The position numbers were made by a program, and so were the translations under genes. A stretch of 6,230 nucleotides of DNA from the NCBI GenBank assembly GCA_964396185.1, contig CAYNEI010000092.1, positions 1 through 6,230 on the forward strand, read 5' to 3'. Source of the DNA: CAYNEI01 sp964396185 (GTDB lineage Archaea > Thermoplasmatota > SW-10-69-26). The notes beneath the pieces were generated by a model. It was given only the letters and a program-made list of their open reading frames with translations, did not search any database and was not told the DNA's origin. Numbering within the stretch: position 1 is the first letter of the stretch; each line of letters starts with the position of its first letter. This document shows positions 1 through 4,140 of the stretch, piece after piece.

Positions 1-2
1 TG

Positions 3-461
3 GAGGAGACGTTCTACTGGCCTCCGGTGGCTTCCAACACGCGCCTGGCCCTGCGTGGTCTCCAACACGCTCGCGGTGTGGGTGCCAGGGAGGCTCGAGG
101 CTACCGCGATGCCGTGTTCGATGCGATCTGGCAGGAGGGGGTCAACGTAGGGAGTCCGGAGGCACTCGCCAGCATCGCAGCGGACGCCGGCCTTGACGAG
201 CAGACTTTCGTGGACACCCTGGATCGGCCAGCCTACGACGAGCACCTGGAGAATGTGGAGGAGAAGGCCAAGGTCCTAGGCTTGGTGCGCCGGCCCACCT
301 TCGTGTTCGGCGACCACCGGATCGCCGGCACGGATGCTTTCCAGCCCTCCCTTGTCGCCCCCCTGGAAGCCTTCATCGACCGGTGGCGGCGCTACGGTCC
401 AGGGGAGACGACGACGCTGGAGGAGGACCGGGAGCTCTCGGTGCTCCGGCCGATGGCATGA
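3..461 (+). CDS. DsbA-family / 2-hydroxychromene-2-carboxylate isomerase-like protein, 3' part
   Basis: The frame is open from base 3 and ends at TGA 459-461, giving about 152 residues. The gene is cut by the left edge, and the GTG at 27 is internal rather than the real start. Visible landmarks fit the thioredoxin-fold DsbA/HCCA isomerase (FrnE-like) family: a FYWPP-x-x-SNT segment at the left edge, a helical insert with the pattern VFDAIWQEG...SPEAL...AGLD, and RRPTFVFGDHRIAGTDAF carrying the expected cis-proline before TF near the C-terminus. Family members are about 200-220 aa, so roughly 50-70 N-terminal residues, including any catalytic Cys or Ser of the thioredoxin motif, lie outside. 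Isomerase and disulfide oxidoreductase therefore cannot be told apart here. Family knowledge: such proteins act in the cytosol, some with glutathione or other thiols. The C-terminal 30 residues are acidic and probably disordered. The gene is convergent with the next one, only 9 nt away. Confidence 0.75.
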   Translation, partial: EETFYWPPVASNTRLALRGLQHARGVGAREARGYRDAVFDAIWQEGVNVGSPEALASIAADAGLDEQTFVDTLDRPAYDEHLENVEEKAKVLGLVRRPTFVFGDHRIAGTDAFQPSLVAPLEAFIDRWRRYGPGETTTLEEDRELSVLRPMA

Positions 462-470
462 TCGGAGGAC

Positions 471-815
471 TCATCCAGGCCGCTCGTCGTACAGGAGGTG
501 CATCCTGACCTCATCCGAGAAGGCCTCCAGGCTTCCCGGGTCGTCCACGTCGAAGCCCGGCTCGGCGAGCGCGCCCACCCTGGCCAAAAGCGCCCGGGCC
601 TCGGGGTCGCGCTCGGCGATCTCAGCCATGGGGACCGGTGTCGTGCCCTCTGGGAACTCCAGGATCCGGATCATGCGATCACCCTGCCAGAACAGCAGGT
701 TGCGGGTGGCTCCGATGGCCTCGGCGATGGCCCGTCCGCCCTCTGGATCGTTCAACAGGTCCTCGAGCTCTTTGGCCTTCCCGGGCTTCGCCTTGAATGA
801 GAATCCGACCAGCAT
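471..815 (-). CDS. SchA/CurD-like domain protein
   Basis: The protein is 114 aa, starts at ATG 815-813 and stops at TGA 473-471. It begins MLVGFSFKAKPGKAKELE, a beta strand followed by a helix as in dimeric ferredoxin-like (ABM-type) barrels. It continues with LLFWQGDRMIRILEFPEG (about residues 40-57), AERDPEARALLARVGAL and a DPGSLEAFSDEVRMHLL end. This order (a gd-x-[VM]-[VI]-R-[VI]-[LI]-E strand, then dP-x-[VA]-x3-E/L, then a tp-G-x2-x-F-x3-[AM]-M tail) matches my recollection of the SchA/CurD-like domain. That domain is known from Streptomyces spore-pigment polyketide clusters, and its biochemical role is unsettled. No polyketide gene is visible here. The start is supported by a strong SD (GGAGGT, 828-823) 7 nt upstream. 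No signal peptide or membrane segment is present. A generic antibiotic-biosynthesis-monooxygenase-like fold protein is the alternative. Confidence 0.7.
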   Translation of the reverse strand: MLVGFSFKAKPGKAKELEDLLNDPEGGRAIAEAIGATRNLLFWQGDRMIRILEFPEGTTPVPMAEIAERDPEARALLARVGALAEPGFDVDDPGSLEAFSDEVRMHLLYDERPG

Positions 816-822
816 CGTAGCT

Positions 823-828
823 ACCTCC
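823..828 (-). promoter_or_regulatory. Shine-Dalgarno site of the SchA/CurD-like gene
   Basis: On the minus strand GGAGGT is followed by 7 nt and then ATG 815-813. It fixes the start of the 114-aa protein and shows that this transcript has a 5' leader. Confidence 0.7.
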
Positions 829-861
829 CCCGTCAGGGGCAGACGAGATAGGCTCAGCCAG

Positions 862-870
862 TCTTAAAGA
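862..870 (-). promoter_or_regulatory. Candidate archaeal TATA box (TCTTTAAGA)
   Basis: The minus strand reads TCTTTAAGA, an AT-rich island in GC-rich DNA. An archaeal TATA element sits about 27 nt upstream of transcription start, which would put the start near 838-840, about 24 nt before the ATG at 815. That leader would include the SD at 828-823. It is also a short palindrome (gtctt-a-aagac, 861-871), so another role is possible. The call rests on spacing and composition only. Confidence 0.35.
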
Positions 871-872
871 CC

Positions 873-928
873 GGAGGCGAGACCAGCGCGCCCAGACCGG
901 GAGCGCTGATCGACGAGCCGTCGCCTCC
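873..928 (-). other. Nested stem-loop just downstream of tRNA-Gln
   Basis: The outer arms are perfect 8-mers, ggaggcga (873-880) and tcgcctcc (921-928). Inside are cagcgc (884-889) and gcgctg (903-908), and innermost ccc/ggg around 891-901. On the minus transcript it begins 10 nt after the tRNA discriminator base. It could be a processing or termination structure for the tRNA transcript, or a small structured RNA. I do not recognise a known RNA family. An alternative CGAC/GTCG hairpin competes with part of the outer stem. Confidence 0.45.
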
Positions 929-938
929 TCGAGATCAG

Positions 939-1011
939 TAGCCCCGCGCGGATTCGAACCGCGGTCACAGGCTCCAAAGGCCCAGATGATTGGCCACTAC
1001 ACCACGGGGCT
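939..1011 (-). tRNA. trnQ: tRNA-Gln (anticodon UUG)
   Basis: On the minus strand the cloverleaf reads: acceptor AGCCCCG pairing with CGGGGCT; D arm with GTG/CAT and loop containing GGCCAAT; anticodon stem TGGGC/GCCTG closing the loop CTTTGGA, with anticodon TTG; 4-nt variable loop TGAC; T arm CGCGG-TTCGAAT-CCGCG. The discriminator is A (939) and no CCA is encoded. The anticodon stem contains two G-U type pairs. A1-U72 with discriminator A is typical of archaeal tRNA-Gln, whereas bacterial ones begin U1-A72. The elongator is charged either by GlnRS or, as usual in archaea, through Glu-tRNA(Gln) and the GatDE amidotransferase. No clear TATA box is visible in the 55 nt between its 5' end and the gap. 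No intron is present. Confidence 0.96.
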
Positions 1012-1066
1012 GGTGTGACCCCAACAGCGAGACTCCCCTCTTCACCGTTGCGCTCCGTGAATGTCC

Positions 1067-1166
1067 NNNNNNNNNNNNNNNNNNNNNNNNNNNNNNNNNN
1101 NNNNNNNNNNNNNNNNNNNNNNNNNNNNNNNNNNNNNNNNNNNNNNNNNNNNNNNNNNNNNNNNNN
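1067..1166. other. Scaffold gap of 100 N
   Basis: Exactly 100 N is the conventional placeholder for a gap of unknown length joined by paired reads. True distance and content between the tRNA-Gln flank and the thioesterase flank are unknown, so genes may be missing here. Confidence 0.98.
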
Positions 1167-1171
1167 GGGTT

Positions 1172-1195
1172 GTAGGGGACGCTTGCGTCCCCTAC
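1172..1195. repeat. Perfect palindrome beside the assembly gap
   Basis: The arms gtaggggacgc (1172-1182) and gcgtcccctac (1185-1195) are perfectly complementary around a 2-nt centre, tt. The left arm begins 6 nt from the gap edge. The GTAGGGG...CCCCTAC form resembles dispersed intergenic palindromes I recall from several bacterial phyla. A multicopy element would explain why the assembly broke here. Only one copy is visible in this window. Confidence 0.65.
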
Positions 1196-1234
1196 GTCCG
1201 ACAGCGGTCAAGGTCAACGCAGTCGTGGCATGGG

Positions 1235-1312
1235 GGCCTCGGGCGTTCCGCGAGGCCGGTCCGCCAGGACCGGGAACGAGCGCGCATCAGCGCGCGGGGC
1301 GGTGGTCCCCGC
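1235..1312. repeat. Run of consecutive GC-rich hairpins
   Basis: Four inverted repeats follow one another: ggcctcg/cgaggcc (1235-1241, 1251-1257); ccggtcc/ggaccgg with loop gcca (1256-1262, 1267-1273); gcgcgc/gcgcgc with loop atca (1280-1285, 1290-1295); gcgggg/ccccgc (1294-1299, 1307-1312). Neighbours overlap by 2 nt, so not all can form at once. The run starts 13 nt past the thioesterase stop on the minus strand and could act as a 3'-end or terminator structure, but it lacks the U-tract typical of archaeal termination. In DNA this GC-rich, some of it may be chance. Confidence 0.4.
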
Positions 1313-1324
1313 TCGCGGCCACCC

Positions 1325-1759
1325 CTACCTTTCGATCGGCGTGGTCAACGCGGTGAACTCGGCCCGGCTGACCTCCTTGCCATTCTGGTAGAGCTGAACC
1401 TCGATGAAGCTGATGCGTCGCCCGCGGCGGACCATACGCGCCGTGGCCTCCACGCGTCCGCCGGTGACGGGTCGCTCGTAGTTCGTGGTCTGGCTCACGA
1501 AGGTGAAGGCTTCGTCGCCGGAGAGCGTGGTCACGATGGCGGTGCTGGCAGCCAGCTCGGCCAGGGAGGTGAGGATCCCGCCGTGGGTGACGCGCACGAC
1601 GTTGTGGTAATCGGTGCCAGCCTCCATAGAGAACGTGGCCGACCCCTTGTCGACGGACTCCAGGGTGGCACCAAGGAGCTCTTGGACCGGGGGGATCTCG
1701 GGGATCTGGCCGAAGAGCTGTTCGAGGGTCTCGGCTGCTTCGTCGCTGACCCAGGCCAT
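1325..1759 (-). CDS. PaaI-family hotdog-fold acyl-CoA thioesterase
   Basis: The protein is 144 aa, starts at ATG 1759-1757 and stops at TAG 1327-1325. The hotdog-domain signature is clear: TDYHNVVRVTHGGILTSLAE at about residues 49-68, where HGG opens the central helix. The strands F-x-S-Q-T-T-N-Y-x-R-P and ARMVRRGRRISFIEVQLYQNGKEVSRAEF follow. The length is normal for PaaI-like thioesterases (130-150 aa), which hydrolyse acyl- or aryl-CoA in the cytosol as tetramers or dimers. The acidic residue after the HGG helix is Glu (SLAE) where E. coli PaaI has Asp (SLAD); Glu is used in some 4-hydroxybenzoyl-CoA thioesterases, so activity is plausible. No SD precedes the ATG. A degenerate CTTAGG around 1787-1782 lies at the leaderless-promoter distance. 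It ends a minus-strand series, with its start 74 nt from the stop of the 47-aa ORF. Confidence 0.88.
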   Translation of the reverse strand: MAWVSDEAAETLEQLFGQIPEIPPVQELLGATLESVDKGSATFSMEAGTDYHNVVRVTHGGILTSLAELAASTAIVTTLSGDEAFTFVSQTTNYERPVTGGRVEATARMVRRGRRISFIEVQLYQNGKEVSRAEFTALTTPIER

Positions 1760-1833
1760 GGGGGTCCAGATGCCCGAGGCAGCCTAAGCCTTGCGGCGGT
1801 GTAGCATGCTTGGGTCGAGGCGCGGCTCAGGCG

Positions 1834-1977
1834 TCAAGAGGCCGCATCGGTGGTCTCCTCGTTGTCCTCGACCTCGTTGGCCTCCTCATCGTCGTCTTCG
1901 TCGGTGTCCTTGCTCTTGATCCGTCGTTCGACGGGGCGCCAGGTGCCCTGGAACGGGATCCGCGTGAACTCGACCAT
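1834..1977 (-). CDS. Small acidic protein with RIP N-terminal motif (47 aa)
   Basis: ATG 1977-1975 opens a 47-codon frame ending in TGA 1836-1834. It starts MVEFTRIPFQGTWRP, continues VERRIKSK, and then carries a strongly acidic tail of 23 residues rich in D and E (DTDEDDDEE..., then EDNEETTDAAS). The N-terminal 27 residues align without gaps to the 27-aa ORF at 2117-2200: identical at M1, R6, I7, P8, P15, R18, D26 and E27, conservative at F/L4, F/L9, G/S11, W/Y13 and R/K14. The frame extends upstream to an ATG at 2073, but the extension lacks that similarity. The chosen ATG has TCATACCCCC about 25 nt upstream (TATA-like) and no SD, which fits a leaderless mRNA. I do not recognise the family. 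The N-terminal basic/aromatic part plus acidic tail suggests a binding protein, but function is unknown. Confidence 0.6.
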   Translation of the reverse strand: MVEFTRIPFQGTWRPVERRIKSKDTDEDDDEEANEVEDNEETTDAAS

Positions 1978-1998
1978 GGGTCTACGTGGGTGCCCAGG

Positions 1999-2008
1999 GG
2001 GTATGACG
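1999..2008 (-). promoter_or_regulatory. TATA-like element of the 47-aa ORF
   Basis: The minus strand reads GTCATACCCC, centred about 26 nt upstream of ATG 1977. That is where a leaderless archaeal gene would carry its TATA box. It shares ATACCCC with the element before the 27-aa ORF. The match to the archaeal consensus is weak on its own. Confidence 0.35.
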
Positions 2009-2116
2009 CCTGGCTTGTGCAACCTGCACGAACAACTCCAGCGAAGGGCTCTATCGCCCGATCCCACGTGCAAGGGAGAGACCAGGCGTATGCGGGCTCG
2101 GCGGGCCGCTCGGGTC

Positions 2117-2200
2117 TTACTCGTCGGCTTCGTCGGGCTCGTATGGGCGGGTGGGGGGCTTGTACTCGCTGTAGAGCGGGATCCGTCGTAGGGAGTCCAT
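2117..2200 (-). CDS. Very small acidic-tailed protein with RIP motif (27 aa)
   Basis: ATG 2200-2198 opens a 27-codon frame ending in TAA 2119-2117, too short for usual gene callers. It reads MDSLRRIPLYSEYKPPTRP, then YEPDEADE. It matches the first 27 residues of the neighbouring 47-aa ORF position for position around M-x2-[FL]-x-RIP-[FL]-x3-[WY]-[RK]-P-x2-R, and likewise finishes acidic. The underlying codons differ more than the residues do, which argues for selection on protein. There is no SD. CTTATACCCC sits about 25 nt upstream, the leaderless-promoter distance. The product would be soluble and partly unstructured, and I know of no named family for it. A chance ORF cannot be excluded at this length, but the paralogue and promoter spacing argue against it. 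Confidence 0.55.
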   Translation of the reverse strand: MDSLRRIPLYSEYKPPTRPYEPDEADE

Positions 2201-2210
2201 GTGTGTTGCT

Positions 2211-2244
2211 CGGATACGGGGTATAAGAGGCTCTTCGGATACCC
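2211..2244. promoter_or_regulatory. Repeats bracketing the TATA box (possible operator)
   Basis: The heptamer cggatac occurs twice in direct orientation (2211-2217 and 2236-2242), 25 nt apart, on either side of the TATA box. An overlapping inverted repeat pairs gggtat (2219-2224) with ataccc (2239-2244), with an inner aaga/tctt pairing. Symmetry around a TBP site is what a repressor-binding site would show. No regulator gene is visible nearby. Confidence 0.3.
2218..2227 (-). promoter_or_regulatory. TATA box of the 27-aa ORF
   Basis: The minus strand reads CTTATACCCC, with CTTATA at 2227-2222. Measured from a transcription start at or next to ATG 2200, this occupies about -22 to -27, as expected for a TBP site of a leaderless mRNA. 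It is one of the few AT-rich hexamers in the region. Confidence 0.5.
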
Positions 2245-2284
2245 GCGCGAAACGACCCTCTATTCGATCGGGCCACCTGGGATG

Positions 2285-2316
2285 TGCGGGGCCCGCAAGG
2301 TGGCGTTGGCTAACGC
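2285..2316 (-). terminator. Hairpins at the 3' end of glpD (possible terminator)
   Basis: A small hairpin, gcgtt (2303-2307) with aacgc (2312-2316) and loop ggct, encloses the TAG stop. An odd palindrome, tgcggg-g-cccgca (2285-2297), follows on the transcript. No U-tract follows either of them, so termination is only a guess. Confidence 0.25.
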
Positions 2317-3899
2317 TCGCCCGACCGCCAGCGCTCGTGCAGCGCCACGGTCTCCCGCCAGCCCTGTTGGCTCTCCATGGCCTGCGCCTCTGGCACCCCG
2401 CTCTCGGCCAGGAGCTCCGCGATGGCTGGTGCGGCGTCGATCGCCTGGTCCTGGCTCACCCAGGCCAGGGTCCGACGCCGCACGACGTCCTCGACGGTCT
2501 GGGCGAGCTCCTTCTCTGCGGCGTGCACCACTTCGCCTGTGAGAAGCCGTTGGTCTGCGGTCAGCGCCTCGAGGCCAGCACCGGCCACGTTGGCCCACTC
2601 GGCACCGTAGAGGCGCACCAGCCGCTCGGCCACCGCATCATCAAGCCCCGCCTTCTGGGTGACGGTGAGCGCCTGGTTGAGGGCTCGCCCGAGGTGGACA
2701 GCCCCGCCTGGGAGCGGAGCGCCGGGCTCCATCTCGCTCAAGGGGCGTGGGAGGTGGGGCTGGGCGGCTTCCAGGAGCTCGAAGGCGGTGGCTCGCGCCG
2801 TGGTCAGCTTGCCGCCTGCCAGGGAGTAGAGGCCCTCGAAGCCGTCCTGGGTGTGGTCCCGGATCTCCGGGCGGCGGGTGATCTGGCTGGGATCCACGCC
2901 CTCGACGTTGAGCAAGTTGCGCAGGCCGGCGTATGTGAAATGCACCTGCTCGGCCGGCGCGCTGGGGAAGAACTCGAGGGTGGAGTCCTGGAGGTAGGAG
3001 ACATCCTCGGCGGTAGCGTGGACCTGGCGGGGATCGTCGGTGTAGTCGGTGTCCGTGGTGCCGACGAGCTGGTAGTCGTACCAAGGGAGGGTGAAGAACG
3101 TGCGCCCGTCGGTGGCGTTGATGACGATGGCGTGGTCGGTGAACCGGGGCGTGATGAGGTGCACGCCCTTGGTCAGGCGCAGCATATCGTCCGGAGCCCC
3201 CACGTCGGTGAGGAAGTGGTCCAGGAAAGGCCCGGTGGTGTTCAGCACGGCGTGCGCCGTGATCTCGGCCTGCTCGCCGGTGAACCGGTCCTCGACCACG
3301 GCTCCCGTGACCTTGGAGGTGCCGGTGAGCTCGGTGACCTTGGCGTGGTTGGTGATGGTGGCTCCCCTGTCAGCGGCGTCCCGGGCCACGAGCGTGGTCA
3401 GGCGCTCGGGCATGAGGATTTGGCCATCGTAGTACAGCGCTCCGCCCTTGAGCCCGGTGCGTCGGAGGCCTGGCTCGAGCTCCAGCACCTTCTCACGGGA
3501 GAGGAAGTGGTGGCGCGGGTAGCCGGAGCCGCGGGCCAGCCAGGTGTATGCTCGGATGCCGGTCTTGAGCTGCCACTTGGGGTAGGGGGCGCCCTCGTAG
3601 AAGGGGAGCAGGAAGGGCAGGGGCTGGACCAGCTGCGGGGCCTTGCGCGTGAGCTCGCCGCGCTCTCTCAGGGCCTCGCGCACGAGCCCGATGTCGAACT
3701 GGGCCAGGTAGCGCAGCCCACCGTGGGCCAGCATGGTGGAGCGCGAGGTGGTGCCGCTTGCCAGGTCGACGGCCTCGGCCAGGGCGACCTTGAGCCCGGC
3801 GCTGGCGGCGGCTCGGGCTGTCCAGACCCCATGGATGCCGCCACCGACCACGAGCACGTCGTAGCGCTCGCGGGCCAGCTCCCGGAAGGAGCGGTACAC
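2310..3899 (-). CDS. glpD: FAD-dependent glycerol-3-phosphate dehydrogenase
   Basis: The protein is 529 aa, starts at GTG 3899-3897 and stops at TAG 2312-2310. The order of motifs is that of GlpD/GlpA flavoproteins: Rossmann FAD-binding VLVVGGGIHG (15-24), SGTTSRSTMLAHGGLRYL (48-65) followed by the LVREALRERGEL helix, substrate-domain QLVGTTDTDYTDDP (277-290), the second FAD motif YSLAGGKLTTARATAFEL (358-375), and a C-terminal DAO_C-type helical domain with ELAQTVEDVVRRRTLAW (464-480). Length is normal (500-560 aa). It oxidises sn-glycerol 3-phosphate to dihydroxyacetone phosphate and passes electrons to quinone at the membrane, in glycerol or lipid catabolism. No glycerol kinase, GlpB/GlpC subunits or transporter gene is in the window. 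The frame is open upstream but has no ATG/GTG close by, no SD precedes the GTG, and the upstream residues (NPNSPRPIG) look non-coding. It is divergent from the PHP-domain gene across a repeat element. Confidence 0.93.
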   Translation of the reverse strand: MYRSFRELARERYDVLVVGGGIHGVWTARAAASAGLKVALAEAVDLASGTTSRSTMLAHGGLRYLAQFDIGLVREALRERGELTRKAPQLVQPLPFLLPFYEGAPYPKWQLKTGIRAYTWLARGSGYPRHHFLSREKVLELEPGLRRTGLKGGALYYDGQILMPERLTTLVARDAADRGATITNHAKVTELTGTSKVTGAVVEDRFTGEQAEITAHAVLNTTGPFLDHFLTDVGAPDDMLRLTKGVHLITPRFTDHAIVINATDGRTFFTLPWYDYQLVGTTDTDYTDDPRQVHATAEDVSYLQDSTLEFFPSAPAEQVHFTYAGLRNLLNVEGVDPSQITRRPEIRDHTQDGFEGLYSLAGGKLTTARATAFELLEAAQPHLPRPLSEMEPGAPLPGGAVHLGRALNQALTVTQKAGLDDAVAERLVRLYGAEWANVAGAGLEALTADQRLLTGEVVHAAEKELAQTVEDVVRRRTLAWVSQDQAIDAAPAIAELLAESGVPEAQAMESQQGWRETVALHERWRSGER

Positions 3900-3940
3900 G
3901 ACCGAGCCGATGGGACGGGGGGAGTTAGGGTTGTCGGAAC

Positions 3941-3961
3941 GGGCGGTTGGGGCAACCGTTC
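3941..3961. repeat. Short hairpin upstream of glpD
   Basis: cggttg (3944-3949) pairs with caaccg (3953-3958) around ggg, extendable by three more pairs including wobbles. It abuts the left arm of the repeat element at 3954 and lies in the 5' flank of glpD. Confidence 0.4.
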
Positions 3962-4082
3962 ACCACAAGGGCACAACGGACACAACGACCCTCGATGGAT
4001 CCGGCCTCGACCGGTCTCCCTGGTTCCCAAGGTCGACCCTCGTCCGCTTTGTGCCCCTTGTGGCTTTGTGGTGAGGGTTCGG
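3954..4082. repeat. Long imperfect palindrome, CACAAGG-family repeat, copy A
   Basis: The left arm (3954-3989) contains ttcaccacaagggcacaa and two CACAACG units. The right arm (4039-4082) is its approximate reverse complement, with ttgtgccccttgtgg (4049-4063) pairing with ccacaagggcacaa (3963-3976) apart from one extra base, and ggtgag near its end. The 49-nt centre carries gaccctcg twice. The same element recurs after the PHP-domain gene. I recall intergenic repeats of this CACCACAAAGGCACAAAGGACAC type in many bacterial genomes and MAGs, some near GxxExxY-protein genes; none of those genes is here. Copy A lies between divergent genes, so it is not simply a terminator. Confidence 0.75.
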
Positions 4083-4129
4083 TAGCTGTGGCCGGAAGGC
4101 TCATCCCCGTGCCACCCTTTGCCGCGCTT

Positions 4130-4135
4130 GGAGGT
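4130..4135 (+). promoter_or_regulatory. Shine-Dalgarno site of the PHP-domain gene
   Basis: GGAGGT lies 5 nt before ATG 4141. It selects this ATG over the in-frame ATG at 4156 and shows a leadered transcript. I see no convincing TATA box between repeat copy A and this site. Confidence 0.7.
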
Positions 4136-4140
4136 TCTAC

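Larger units (their letters stand above)
1012..1324. other. Non-coding stretch between tRNA-Gln and thioesterase
   Basis: These 313 nt lie between the 5' end of the tRNA and the stop of the thioesterase. They contain the 100-N gap (1067-1166), a perfect 11-bp-arm palindrome (1172-1195) and a run of hairpins (1235-1312). I see no supportable ORF: the frames called through it run through N or are arginine/proline-rich GC artefacts. Confidence 0.7.

Noticed and set aside
27..29. GTG at 27 as the true start of the DsbA-like gene
   Set aside because: The frame is open to the window edge, and the upstream residues EETFYWPP fit the family, so the gene is truncated by the window.
334..867. 177-codon plus-strand frame overlapping the DsbA-like and SchA/CurD-like genes
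   Set aside because: It is out of frame with the first and antisense to the second, with low-complexity Ser/Arg/Pro composition.
1834..2073. 79-codon form of the small acidic ORF, starting at ATG 2073
   Set aside because: The extra 32 residues lack similarity to the paralogue and would place the TATA-like element inside the gene. The ATG at 1977 fits better.
1850..2191. 113-codon plus-strand frame with a serine run
   Set aside because: The serine run is the complement of the Asp/Glu codons of the 47-aa ORF, and the frame has no start signal.
2199..4085. 628-codon plus-strand open frame opposite glpD
   Set aside because: It is antisense to a clear GlpD with all family motifs, and its translation is Gly/Leu/Val-rich with no recognisable domain. 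High GC makes long antisense frames common.
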